Shown one piece after another: positions 51,889 to 63,059 of a stretch of DNA of 64,000 bases. The DNA is from Peltaster fructicola (taxonomy: Eukaryota > Ascomycota > Dothideomycetes). A program made the position numbers and the translations under genes. Position 1 is the first letter of the stretch. Every line of letters starts with the position of its first letter. The stretch spans positions 496,001 to 560,000 of the forward strand of contig CP051143.1 of assembly GCA_001592805.2 (NCBI GenBank), written 5' to 3'. A model generated the notes under the pieces. It did no database searches. It was not told the origin of the DNA and worked only from the letters and a program-made list of their open reading frames with translations.

Positions 51889-54332
51889 TTAAGCTTCAGT
51901 CTTGATCTTCTTGGCCTCACCACCAATGCTCTCGTCCCGCTTTCGTTTCTCTGTGTCTCGTTCGCGCTCGCGGCGTTTTCTCTCCTTCTCTTTCTCCTTG
52001 CGAAGCTGCTTGCTCTCAAACTCGTGCCAGTCACCTTCGAGGTTCTCCAGCTCCACAACTTGAGCTGCAGCAGGCTCCTCGGTGGTGAAGTATGCATGCT
52101 CAAGGACGTCAGCTGCCGTTGGACGATTTGCTGGGTCATAAGCGAACATCGCTTGCAACAGCTCAAAGGCGTCGGGCGAGACTCGATCGCGAAACTTCTC
52201 GGACAGAGTCGAAGGTATGCGCTGGCTGGGTCGCAAGAGCTCGTACCATTGAAGCTCGACAATGCCAGGCCACTCACTACGTGACGGCGTGCCGAGGACG
52301 TTGTAGATCTTGTCGAGCTGGTCAATCTCGGAACCATTGCCAGGGAAGATCGCATGTCGTAAGAATATCTCGACTAGCACGCAAGCTGCACTCCAGATGT
52401 CCACAGCGCCATCGTACTGTGTCTCACCCAGCAGGAGCTCCGGAGGTCTGTACCATATCGTGATCACTCGATTCGTGTAATCTTCTTTCGATCGCTTCTG
52501 ATAGAACCGGGCAAGACCAAAGTCGGCCAACTTGAGCTCGCCTGTCTTTGATATCAGTATGTTCGCAGCCTTGATGTCTCTGTGCAGGACACCCCGTCGA
52601 TGCAGGTAGTCAAGACCTTCGAACAACTGTTTTGCGAGGTGTTTCTTGTGTCCAGGCGAGAGCACAAAGCTAGGGTGGTTGAGCAGACCGGTGAGGTCGT
52701 GGTGTAGATACTCGAACACCATATAGCAGTCGTTCCGCTCTACCATGACTTCTCGTAGAGGTACAACGTTGCGGTGCCGTAATGATTGCAGCAGCTTGAT
52801 CTCACGTATAGCTGTGATGGGGAACTGGGAACGTTAGCAAATGCTGCGATACAGACAAAACCACTTACGCCGTCACGTTCGCCCTCCATTCGTATCTTCT
52901 TGAGGGCGACCATCTTCCCCGTATACACATGTGTAGCCTTGTACACCTTGCCATATGTTCCACTGCCAACCACAGATTCGTTGCCAGTCTTCCGATAGTA
53001 CACGCTATCAGATTGTGCATGTTCTTCGCTTAGTGTTGGCTTCGGCTTCAACACCTTCCTCTTCACTGTCTTCGTTCTTGGCGCCGGTTCCTTGCGTGCT
53101 TGGAATGCTGGCGAAGCGCGACGACTGTCGTCTCTGCTCTTGAGCTCGTTCAGTGGCGATTCGGGACTTGCTGCCCGATGTCTCGGTTCCGGTGTGCCCT
53201 GTCTCTTGCTCTTACTTTGACCAGTATCAGTATTCGGCTTCGGACGAGGTTTTATCGAGAAACTGATAGCACTCTGATTCCTGGGTCCTGTTGGTGTGTT
53301 TCCAGTCGGTGCGTGAACTGGAGTAGCTTTGTCGCTTTGCTCAGCGGTCATGCGTTCTCTCTCTGCATCTTCGTCTTCTGCCCGCAGATTTGCAGGAGGT
53401 CTGAACGGGTTGTCCGATTCGTCGATTGATGTATCTGGAGCGGCGATCACGGACTTCATCTCTTCTTGCTGCGGAGCTGATTCAGCACGGCCGTTCCTGT
53501 ACCCATCTGATGCTTTCCACGACATATTACTGTACGGTGCTGCTCGATTACCACGCATGCTTCCACCTCCTCGCGCATTCCCTCGTTGCGCATACTGCGA
53601 TCCAGTGTTGTTACCATACGCTGGACCTAAAGGTGGTTGAAATGGTTGATTCGTCGTCTGTGAAAATCCTGACTGGTATCCATATTGTTGATGACCGTAG
53701 GGCGGCGTCTGCTGATACTGCGCCTGTTGGCCATACCCTTGAGCAGTTTGGTTATAAGGATATTGTGGGTAGCCAGTATAGCCGTAGTACTGCGACTGAT
53801 TCTGCTGCCTCTGGTTGTGACCCCATCCGTACGCACTACCTCGTCCTTGCATATCTGCCTCAGATTCTGATGGCGCTCGACTACGAACAGTGCTTGTGGC
53901 CCGGTCTTGCGGCGGATGCGAACCACGATCAACTCGAGACTCCAAGTCACGAGGTGAAGGTTGTCTGCTGCGCGACCGGCGACCTGGCGATTCGCGTCTC
54001 AGAGGAGTGCGCTCCCTTCCCCTATGGTTCTGCCTTTCAGTCGATCGCTGTCGATTATCCCGTCGTCTTGAGGGATGCGTGTATTGATCATCAGAAGGCG
54101 AGTCTCGACGCTTGTGGCTGTCACGGCGGTTCGTACTATCGTCGCGCCTCTGCCTGCCCGGTTGTCCGGAGTCTTGCTGATGATGACGACCAGCGTCCCT
54201 AGCTGGTGAGCGGGACCTCTTTCGGCCGTGGGCGGAGGACTTGTGGAAATGTTTATGCTTCTTGCCCGCCAGGGTGACAGCTTCCGTGCTGTGCCCAGCA
54301 CGACAGTCTACAGTGGATCCGAGCGTTCCAGC
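51889..54332 (-). CDS. ctk1: CTD kinase subunit alpha (CTK1/CDK12-like), 5' end unresolved
   Basis: Exons 52869-54332 (open upstream limit) and 51889-52824; the 44-nt intron (GTAAGT...TTCCCAG) restores RDGFPITAIREIKLL. The kinase domain shows GSGTYGKVYKA, the PITAIRE helix, HRDIKAANILI, DFGLAR, and IWYRPPELLLG. PITAIRE together with VPLREVMVERNDCYMVFEYL marks Ctk1/CDK12, which phosphorylates Ser2 of the RNA polymerase II tail during elongation. The N-terminal 370 residues are Arg/Ser-rich, then Gln/Tyr/Gly-rich (YGYTGYPQYPY), then basic. The frame is open upstream to a TAA at 54333-54335 but has no ATG there, so a small 5' exon exists or the start lies farther off. The C-terminus is Lys/Arg/Glu-rich. 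Confidence 0.88.
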
Positions 54333-55053
54333 TTATTGATGGCACTCACTCAATCGATCTGCAGATGGTGAAGAACTCAGATATCCATGAAGGTATTTGC
54401 AAGCGTTTGGGAGATCGAGCGCACGCGCAACTCCTTCGCCGCAGAGCTTGCGATGCAAAGATCTTATCCTGGTTATGCCCTGCTCGTAAACCTGAATTTA
54501 CTCTACTTCCTTGCTCCTTACGTGGTTCTCGTACTGCTATTACTTAAATCTGAGTGGAGTCGAATGCTCTTGTATAGCGAGTGTCTGCTACAGTGAGGCA
54601 GGTTGTTGAAAGGTGGTGACGTTGCCTTGTGCTGAAGCCGTGGCAGATTCCAATCGCAACGTGGCGGAGCAGGCGGGATGGAGAGTAAGGGAGGTAGGCG
54701 CTGCGTCTGCTGGTGATGGTTCTGGCGACGCTATGAGACTGGTTGAGGATGAGGCAGTCTGAAGGTTGCTGCAGTGTTCGGTAGTGTTGGACTTGGCGAT
54801 TGCAGGCAGCGGGTCCATCCGTCATCTTTACCTCGAGCCGGCCTCTCCCACTCTTTCTTTCTTTTCTAGCAAGAAATCAGCATTATCTCGCGTTTGTGTA
54901 GATTCACTGCTGTTTGAAGTCCCAGCATGTCTGCCAGATACAAGAGCAGCATGGCGTGGACGGAACTGGGCGTCGTCGGACAGACTTGTAGTAACACCAG
55001 CACTTCAAGCACAATCGCGTAACGCCTCACAACACAATGTCCTACCGCCAATG
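54333..55053. other. 5' region of ctk1
   Basis: Probably holds the missing first exon and promoter. A minus frame at 54588-54818 starting MDPLPAIAKSNTTEHC has protein-like Ser/Thr/Ala composition, but I found no splice that links it to ctk1. Confidence 0.3.
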
Positions 55054-55348
55054 TCAGACTCGCTCGCTGTACGCATCGTGATAAGCACGAGTGGGATGCT
55101 CTCCTGATAGAAGCGATGCCTGAGAGCGACAGCGACGCCGGTTCTCCCAGCCTGAAAGCTCATCTTTGAGCAGGGCCGAACATGCTTGCTACAGCCAGCA
55201 TGATTTTGCTTTCGTCGAAATAATCAGGTAGTACATTCACCTGGTCGATGTTTTGAATGCGGTCGAATGTGGAGGATCGACCATAGTGAGCACCCTGCAC
55301 ATCGTCGCCCATCTCCAACGAGCATATGAGCCTGTCGATATCTGTCAT
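55054..55348 (-). CDS. Candidate small gene, 80 aa, two exons
   Basis: Exons 55241-55348 and 55054-55188 join in frame across a 52-nt intron (GTGAAT...GCTGTAG). The product starts MTDIDRLICSLEMGDDVQ and ends HPTRAYHDAYSERV. No homology is recognised, and the donor is only fair. Other frames are also open here, so this is tentative. Confidence 0.22.
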
Positions 55349-56245
55349 GATCCAGCATGTCGATCGCAGCATGTTCCCTAGTATGATGCCTACCAGGCTG
55401 CCCACAGATCTGGTATGTATCCAAGCTATAAGACATCACGAGTCACTGCTATGTAATCGATCCCGGTTAGAATGGTAGGCGGCTTCGACGAAGCATCCTT
55501 TCGACGTTGCAGAGATGGGGAGCAGTGTCCCCGCCGTCAGACATGATGCGGTGAACGCGATCCATGTGGCTAAGGAAGAGTATGGCCAAAGACTTCAAAT
55601 AGCTGCGTTGAGATGACCAATCGTGTTGAGGCAAGTCGAGTTTGCTATGCTGTCGGAATAGCACGCAGGGTCGCTGAGATGTGCCATACGTAGACGCAAT
55701 AGCGAGTGTACACCTCCATCGCTCAAGCAGGTTCACTGAGGCGTTCAGGAACCCTTGTTGATGACTGCGCCGTGCCGCTGTTGCCTCTGGCGCTCATATG
55801 GCCATGTTGTGCAGTGGCTTGCGCACTGCCGCAAGGTAAAAGTCTCGGAACATTCAAGTCCTCTCGAACATGAGTTTGTTGCTGTCATCCTTTCAGTTCG
55901 TCCTGAGGTGGCTCTCCTGTTGATGAAAGAGTGATGTCGAGATGAATGCTGACGCGGGGCCTTCACCAAAAGCTGGCAGCCGAGAAGGCCCGCTAGTCCT
56001 GGGATCATTGCTCACGTCGCTTGCTTTTGACGTATGAAAACTTCCGCTGGTAGCTGGGTCATAGGTTTTTATTTCGCGGACCTCAGATGTTGCGTGAGTG
56101 TACCTCTTGCTGGTAAGATGAGTTATCTGTTCTACCAGATTGAATCTGCACAATCCAACTACTTCCTCTAAGCTACCGGGCGGCCCTTGTTTGCTTCGCG
56201 ATTTCATACCAGATCGACAATCTCCCAAGAGCAGCATCTTCCATT
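55349..56245. other. Intergenic, GTP cyclohydrolase promoter side
   Basis: Minus frames at 55467-55736 and 55893-56237 have no recognised relatives. No RNA gene or repeat is seen. Confidence 0.35.
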
Positions 56246-57304
56246 ATGGCTTCAGACGAAGCTTTTCACATTCCTATACCACGGCCACGAGCCTCGCCGT
56301 TGATCAACGGTCATTCACCGCTAGTACCAGAAGATAGGCTAGAGAAGGACGACCACCAGCGCGCATTTGATTCTGTGCAGAACACCTTGGGACCTAAGAA
56401 AGAACCATTGAGTCTTTCACAACTGTCGCTGAACGAGCCTGCGCATACGAATCACGCCCATGACTTGCATCCTTCGAGACGGCATTTCGAACAAGTGCAG
56501 GATGAAGACGTTGACAAGCTGAGATTCAAGGTCGCAGCTCGCGACTCTAGAGACGAAGCACCACCCACTCCTCTAGCCTCCAATCGTTCCGCGTCCCCAT
56601 TTGTCCCGACACCAGGTCCGGACTTTGAGGGACTCTCATGGCCGAGCACAGGAGCGTTGGACCGTCTCCGCGAGCGCGACAGTCCTGCTGACGCACAGGC
56701 TAGGCTGGAGAAGTTGTCTGGAGCTGTGAGAACCATCTTGGAGTGCATCGGAGAGGACCCAGAAAGAGAAGGGTTGCATGGTACACCAGAGCGTTATGCA
56801 AAGGCCATGATGTTCTTCACAAAGGGCTATGAGGAGAATCTGCGAGACATTGTTAACAATGCTGTCTTCCATGAAGACCACGATGAGCTTGTGATCGTGC
56901 GAGACATTGATGTCTTCAGTCTCTGTGAGCACCACCTTGTGCCATTTACTGGAAAGGTATGTGTTTGACCAACACAAAGGAGCAGCCTCTAATGGTAATA
57001 GATGCATGTTGGATACATACCCTCGAGACGTGTGATCGGTTTGTCGAAAATCGCACGCATAGCAGAGATGTTCAGCAGACGCTTGCAAGTCCAGGAGCGC
57101 TTAACCAAGCAGGTCGCCCTCGCACTGAGCGAAGTGCTAAGACCACAAGGAGTAGCTGTAGTGATGGAGTCAACACACATGTGCATGGTAATGCGAGGTG
57201 TGCAGAAGAGTGGAGCAGTGACGACCACGAGCTGTATGCTTGGTGCCATGCGTAAGCGTGCAAAGACACGTGAGGAGTTTTTGAGCCTGTTGAACAGGAA
57301 GTAA
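56246..57304 (+). CDS. fol2: GTP cyclohydrolase I
   Basis: Exons 56246-56956 and 57002-57304 encode 337 aa; the 45-nt intron (GTATGT...AATAG) is in phase 0. The FolE core begins near residue 155 ([21 protein letters not shown]). Zinc ligands are visible in [10 protein letters not shown] and [10 protein letters not shown]; the core also shows [12 protein letters not shown] and TPERYAKAM. It converts GTP to dihydroneopterin triphosphate, the first step of folate and pterin synthesis. The 150-residue N-terminal extension is Pro/Ser-rich and disordered, as in other filamentous fungi, possibly regulatory. The start [12 protein letters not shown] has a good context. Confidence 0.95.
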
Positions 57305-57592
57305 GGAATAGTTACCAACCGCGAGGCATGATTCAACACTCACAGTAAGCTGGGCTAGCTCAACAGCCTGGTCACAGATGGTATGTCCAGATGACCATAG
57401 AACACAGAGCAAAGTCTGAGTATGTTCCAGCCGCTATTTACTTCCTTCCTAACTCGGCTGTGACACCAACTTTATTTCTGTCCTCCAACCACCATCACTC
57501 TACTCTCTTCAGCCACCGTCCTCGTACTGAAGCTTCTCCCACAACTCGAGCTTATTGAAGGCGCCTATCGAGTGCTTCGAGTTACACATAAC

Positions 57593-57895
57593 ATGGGCTG
57601 GGAGTCTCTACACTGCTTCGTCGCTGGGCTGATAGGAGTCACGTTTTGCTGCCTGACTCACTGGACCAACTGGCCAAATCGTGGCTACCACCCTGGTAGC
57701 AGTTTTGGTAACAAGCACGTACATTCGAAAGCAGACAAAGCAAAAGAAGAGCGACGTCGGAGTCGTAGCCTGGCCGCTCTCGAACACCGCCAGGCCGATC
57801 GCCATGAATCACGACACCGCTCCCGAGCAGGTGATCGATACCGGTCGCGCAGCAGAGACCGTGACCACACACGCAGCAGACATGTCACCTTCTGA
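57593..57895 (+). CDS. RS-rich small frame with N-terminal hydrophobic helix, overlapping the F-box-like gene
   Basis: The ATG at 57593 gives 100 aa: MGWESLHCFVAGLIGVTFCC (one hydrophobic helix), then a Lys/Arg/Glu segment and an RS/RD-rich tail ending SRHVTF. It overlaps 57804-57895 of the next gene in another frame. A possible 46-nt intron (GTGATC...ACGCAG, 57829-57874) would instead fuse this frame to the F-box-like protein at ADMSPSEH. Which reading is used cannot be told without transcript data. Confidence 0.35.
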   Translation: MGWESLHCFVAGLIGVTFCCLTHWTNWPNRGYHPGSSFGNKHVHSKADKAKEERRRSRSLAALEHRQADRHESRHRSRAGDRYRSRSRDRDHTRSRHVTF

Positions 57896-59209
57896 ACACA
57901 CAGCAAATGCGGATGCCAACATTGCCGTAGGTCCGTCAGGCAGCGACGAAGCTGACGACGTGGGCATACAGGAACTCGCTGAGGCGTTTCTGGCAGAGGA
58001 TTACGATGTGCGAGATGCCATTCCAGCGCATGCACGACTACTACCCTACAAGGCCATGCGCCGCTACAAGCATACATGCCCTGAAGACTTCTCCATGATG
58101 GAAGGTCTCAACGACTACCCTGATCTCCTCATCATGCTCATCCGCTATCTGGACATACCAACTTTGATCAGCCTCTACGCTATCGACAAACGATTTCACT
58201 TCTTGCTCAACTCCAATCACGTCGCCTACATACGGGCAAGTCTACGGACATGGGCGCCAGACTCGGAAGTCATCTTCCCATGGCGATGCTATCGCAGCTT
58301 GTGTATCAAGGATCCGATCCACCGAGTCATGTCAAGATGGGAAGGCAAGGAAGACCAAACTGTAGGGCAATTTGAAGCACGAAGGGAAGTGCCAAGTCTG
58401 CGGTGGTTGCAAATGGTCGTCTACAGACATGGAGTGTGCAAAGACATTCTATTTCAACTCGCTCTCCAAGGACTGTATTGCCCACGAAAGACTAGTGTTG
58501 CACTGAAGGTATGCTACATTGCTACACCATGAACACTACTGACATGTATCAGAAAATGTGGTTCCTGCTTGATCTGCCCATCAACGCTCATCGGATTGCG
58601 TTAATCCGCTCGCCAACATACATGGACGCGCGGACTCTAACGCGACTCACGTGCTTCTTCATGAAGATCGACATGGCCTTCACTGCGCCTGAGGCTACGC
58701 CGTTTCCTCCAAACTATCCCAACGAACGCTTCATATCTCCGGACTGGGCCAATGGCGTCTTCCTGGGCGTCGAGCTGCGTGAATACATGCTTGCAGAGCG
58801 CAATCTTACACCGTTGTGGCGCGTACTTCACGGATGGTGTCCCGACCCTGCCGAACCTCAATCACCCATCACGCGTCTCGATATCCTGCGACTGTGGGTA
58901 CGACACAAGTTTGAGATGCCTGTCGGAGCGATCGGGCCGACCAGACAACTGAGTGTGATGGGTGTTCCATGGTGGGAGCTTGGCATGCAGCGATACGAGC
59001 GCAGACCTCCAGACCCGGTCACCGGCAAGCGACAAGTGTTGTTGAGACCAGATGAGCTTGTGATGATGGAAGGTATCCGCCGGAAGATGAGCTTGCACAG
59101 GTCATGGGTCCAACTGATGTCTTGGGGCATGGACACGCCAGATGATCGTCCTCTGTGTAGCGACACCGAGGAGGAGATGAATCGTAAGCTGATGGCTATG
59201 TGCGTGTAG
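57804..59209 (+). CDS. F-box-like hypothetical protein, 453 aa
   Basis: Exons 57804-58508 and 58553-59209; the 44-nt intron (GTATGC...TATCAG) is in phase 0 and yields VALKKMWFLLDLP. Residues about 105-145 (DYPDLLIMLIRYLDIPTLISL, then YAIDKRFHFLLN) have the pattern of a degenerate F-box. The rest is a conserved-looking all-helical protein with Trp/Pro motifs (WANGVFLGVELREYML, GVPWWELGMQRYERRPPDP) that I associate with uncharacterised fungal F-box-like proteins. F-box proteins bring substrates to SCF ubiquitin ligases; target unknown. The ATG MNHDTAPEQV was chosen as the first in frame, but see the alternative start frame at 57593. Confidence 0.68.
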
Positions 59210-59258
59210 TTTGCGAAATTTGTCCTCGAGGCAAGCATGCTTGCTGGTAGCTCTTCAA

Positions 59259-60030
59259 TCACCTCTTCTTCTTGCTGCCTTTCTTGCCTCCCTTCTTCTG
59301 CAGCGTGATTCCAGCTTTTGTCATGTTATACTGCCGTACAATGCCCTCAACACTTCCAATATCATGCTTCGGCTTGCGCATGTAGTACAGTCTGGCTCTT
59401 CTCGCTCTTTTGGCCCTGCGTTGAACGATCTCGATGCCCTCGATGTTTGGGCTGTATACCTTGTACCACATCTCGACCGCAACACGAGTGAGGTTGCTTC
59501 TGAGGAGGATGGCCCAGTCTATCTTGCTGTGAATCTGTCGGATGCTGAGACAAACGCCTGAGAACGGCTCGCCGGACTTGAGTCTGACAAGCAGGATGTC
59601 ACCTGGCTTCACTCGATCGGGATTGTCTCGAGCGAAGAGTCTCGTGCGGGCACCAGTTGGGTCGAGGACTGCCAGTTGGTCTTGGGTGATCTTGGCGATG
59701 GGGTCTGGACATGCCTTGATAGTCGAGCGAGCACGCGGGTACTCCCTAATCTTTCTCCAGCCATCTTCGTGGCCTACTTAAAGGTCAGTATCGCTCCAGA
59801 AGCACTGAAGCTCGTAACATACGGTTCTGTCTGATTGCCTGACTTGGTCTGAAGCCTGGAGATGGCGATGGAAAACTTGTGATCTCCGGTACCGGTACAA
59901 GTGGTTGGTTATCGCTTGGTATGACAGCCAGTTCTGCGAAACCACGCATTTGTTGGCGCTCGAGTCGACATTGTCGTAGTGATTGCGTCAGTGAGATCAG
60001 TGACCTCGACGTGCAGATGTTCGGCGGCAT
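59259..60030 (-). CDS. img1: Mitochondrial ribosomal protein bL19m
   Basis: Exons 59823-60030 and 59259-59776 encode 241 aa; the 46-nt intron (GTATGT...TTTAAG) is in phase 1. Exon 1 encodes MPPNICTSRSLISLTQSLRQ, an Arg/Ser-rich targeting peptide without acidic residues. The L19 fold follows: RVKPGDILLVRLKSGEPFSG, IEGIEIVQRRAKRARRA, and a basic C-terminus ending GSKKKR. The bacterial-type L19 forms an intersubunit bridge in the large subunit; yeast Img1 is the relative. Divergent promoter of 367 bp with the next gene. Confidence 0.9.
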
Positions 60031-60397
60031 CGTTGATGGATGTGATGAGCAGTATTCTGCGGACCATCAATTGTCAATGGCTTTCTAAGCGGAGCTTCGG
60101 GAGTGCCAAGACATAAAGGTGATGAGTGACCAGCTTCGCAAGACGATCAGTGTTTGACATTCGATACCAGATGCGTAATGAGCCTCCTGAGGCAGACTTG
60201 CTCAGCTTCTGTGGGCTCAATCGACTATTCATGGCCCATTTGTCAAACATCTTAGAGAAATGCAGTCGTCTCTACCATATGCTCGCGCTTGTCCTGTTCA
60301 GGCGACTCCATTGTTGTGTTGATGTCGCGCGTCTTGAGAACAACAACATAACACTTACCTGTCCGAACGTAACTGCCACCAGTCATACACAACCAAT
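60031..60397. promoter_or_regulatory. Divergent promoter of bL19m and the coiled-coil gene
   Basis: Lies between two opposite start codons. A plus frame at 60126-60452 is not supported by homology. No clear motif was seen. Confidence 0.35.
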
Positions 60398-61707
60398 ATG
60401 GAGTTTCCTCGACCAGACGATACGCTTGACTTCTCAGCGCTTGACGTTTTGAGCACCTCTTCCACACCTCGCCTCCTGCAACGAGACAAGCAGGAGAAGG
60501 CAGCAAATGCAAAGCATGATAGCTTGGTTCCCAGTATTGATGATGACGCTGATAGCAACTACTCAATCAACATGGCTGCGCTAGGATCAGCAATCTCAAC
60601 CATCAATCTTGACCGTGAGCAGATCAAGATCAATTCTGATGATATTGGCGGCCCAAGTGACTTTACCCTCAACTTGGCACAATACATGCATGGTGCGAAG
60701 CACATTCCGCGAAACCAACGTCCACTGACGTCTACTTAGATCAAGCCAACACTGGCGAAGTTCCCGAGACTCCAGCGGTTGATCGTGAAACCATGAATGC
60801 CACGACGCCAGCTGTCGATGCAGTACAAGCTTTGGCCTCGTCACAATGCCTAGCAGCACCATCCCTGCCGCCAGAAGATGACCTACAAGCTCGAATGCGT
60901 GATCTCCAAGGTCGTTACGAGCAGATGCTGGAGTGCTATAACAAGCACGTCACACAGATCGATAGTCTCACCAAAGAACTTGATCAGATGCGTGCGTCAC
61001 GTAAGCAGGAACGACAACAAGCCATCGATATCAATAACATCATCGCTCGCGAGGCGAAAACTCGTGACGAGCTGCAGCAAACACAGCGTGCTCTCCAAGT
61101 CGCACAGCAGCGCAACGCAATGCTCGAGAACAAAGCACGCAAAGACCAACTCGAGGCTGAACAACGCCAGATCACAGCAGATCTTGCTACCAAGGAGATG
61201 CAAACCAAACTCTCCAGCTGGAAGAAGCGTGTTGCCCAAAGTCAGGCACAGGTTTTGGTGCAGAAAGCAGTAGATGACAAGCCTGCTACGCCTGCTGCAG
61301 CTACCAGAGATGACCACGACTCACAGGCACAAATCATTGTGGAACTCAAGCGAGAGCTTCAAGAAAAGGATAGGCTGCATCAGACAGAACTTGCTGAGAT
61401 GCGTAGCGAGCACGATGGTTTCGCTACGGACTTTGAAAAGCAGGCCACCAAGTACATGTCTGAGAGGGAGGCGCACTTCGAAGCTGCCAAGGCTCGACAA
61501 CAAGCTAAGATTGTGCGTCTACAGGCGCAGAAACGTGGTCTTCAGGGAGAGAATGAAGAGCTCACGCAGCGACTTATGACTTGCGGCAAAGAGCTTATGG
61601 CAGCGTGGGGACGAGAAGAATTGGGAGCAGTACCGGCGGATCAGCGGCAGAAGTATCGCTACATGTATGCTCAGAGGCGGAGTGCGCAGCATGCTGGATC
61701 GGAGTAA
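60398..61707 (+). CDS. Coiled-coil protein, 420 aa
   Basis: Exons 60398-60692 and 60740-61707 join across a 47-nt intron (GTGCGA...CACTGAC...ACTTAG). The donor is unusual, but the branch site and acceptor are good and the join restores frame. Residues 1-120 are acidic and disordered (MEFPRPDDTLDFSALDVL). About 155-400 form a nearly continuous coiled coil (YEQMLECYNKHVTQIDSLTK onward). The C-terminus is basic. The layout is reminiscent of fungal spindle-pole or cytoskeletal linkers, but I cannot assign a family. Confidence 0.72.
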
Positions 61708-61848
61708 TGGACGTATCAGCAGGGGAAGACCAGTACGCTTCGCAGCTTGGTCAACGCAGGAGGATTGGAAACCTGCGCTAAGTAGCAGGACAGCCATATG
61801 TCGATACGATTTCAGCTATGCATACATAATGTCGATGATTGTCATGAA

Positions 61849-62248
61849 TTACAACAAGCCTTTTCGTGCAAGTTCGATCTTTCGTGCTGCCTCACCAGCC
61901 TTGAAACCACCTCTGCTTACACATGCCATGCTGCCGTCCCCAAACTCGACCTTGTCCTCGACTGATGGGAACGCACATGGGCAGTGGTGCGGAAAGTGTA
62001 CGCACGAGAGCGTGTGCGGACAGAGATACTTGTCACAGTGTGCTGCCAGGTATGAGTCCTTGGTAAATCCATTAGATCATCGTCAACTTACCATCCGCGT
62101 ATCTTTGCTGATACCACGACGAATCTGAGCCAGCATTTTGAGGTTGCTGCTGCTGACCACCCTGCTGAAACATGTTCTCGAAGAAGAATTGAGCCTGAGC
62201 TGGCAGTACTAGCAGCATGATGCTGGCTAGGAATGTGAAGAGCTGCAT
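61849..62248 (-). CDS. lcl2: Long chronological lifespan protein 2 (LCL2-like)
   Basis: Exons 62092-62248 and 61849-62042 with a 49-nt intron (GTAAGT...TGGCAG) encode 116 aa. The ATG at 62248 starts [20 protein letters not shown], a signal peptide; an upstream in-frame ATG at 62272 would add eight residues and is less likely. The mature part is Gln-rich, then has the family Cys pattern ([23 protein letters not shown]) and the conserved end [15 protein letters not shown]2 is a small secretory-pathway protein linked to ER-associated degradation in yeast. It faces NOP10 across 217 bp. Confidence 0.9.
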
Positions 62249-62465
62249 TCTGATTATTGTAGAGGCGGGCATATGCTGCAGTTGCAGTTATCGTGTACAG
62301 GTGGCTTTGCTGGTCGCTTCTGCAATCACGTGACTGTATCGTTCATGCGCAAATCCAAAAAGTTTTGCGACGACATCTTCAGACTACAGGTCTTCGATAC
62401 TACCACACCACGCACACACGACATCACCATTAAACGACCCATAATCGCCGCGATCAACCTCTAAA
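62249..62465. promoter_or_regulatory. Bidirectional promoter of LCL2 and NOP10
   Basis: These 217 bp separate the two start codons. The 8-bp palindrome TCACGTGA lies centrally at 62326-62333, a likely bHLH (Cbf1-type) site by known consensus. A pyrimidine/ACACC-rich stretch follows before NOP10. Confidence 0.5.
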
Positions 62466-62704
62466 ATGCATCTTATGTATACGATGTCGCCCGAGGGCAA
62501 GCGCCTCTACACATTGAAGAAGGTTGTCGGCGCAGAGGTCACAAAGTCAGCACACCCTGCACGATTCTCACCAGACGACAAGTACTCACGGTAATGCTTT
62601 ATACATGCTGTCAGTGCTGTACTGACCTGCGCCGTAGACATCGAGTTACGCTGAAGAAGCGATATGGCTTGCTGCTCACTCAGCAAATAGCTACTAAGGC
62701 ATGA
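62466..62704 (+). CDS. nop10: H/ACA ribonucleoprotein subunit NOP10
   Basis: Exons 62466-62590 and 62638-62704 give 63 aa; the 47-nt intron (GTAATG...GCCGTAG) splits an Arg codon. The protein matches the tiny, nearly invariant Nop10: [31 protein letters not shown], and [15 protein letters not shown]. It binds Cbf5 in box H/ACA snoRNPs that guide pseudouridylation of rRNA, in the nucleolus. The usual length is about 60-65 aa. Because of its size and intron it is easily missed. Confidence 0.95.
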
Positions 62705-63059
62705 TGCTGAGCACATGACCCTGTACAGGAGTCGAGGCTGATCTTGGTCGGTCTCGGACGCTCCTGTTTTGTACCACAGCATCAGCATGGAGTATGGCGT
62801 ACGGCAGAGGAAGCTCAATATGCAGCTCAGCAGTTCGACGATGCCAATCATCGGTGGAGTATACTAGCATTTGCACTCCTTGAAATGGTATCTACATTGT
62901 ATAACGAACAATCAACGCAAATTCGCAGCCATCGATCTCTTGAATCCTGCAGTTATTGACAGTAAACCTTCGACCTGCACAAACGACAGCTTCGTACCGA
63001 TGCAACCACATCTTCAACAGAAGGGTATCGTGCTGTTGGTCTAGCCAAACTGGACTCTC
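62705..63059. other. Convergent intergenic DNA
   Basis: Between the ends of NOP10 and the proteolipid gene. No coding frame is supported. Confidence 0.4.
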
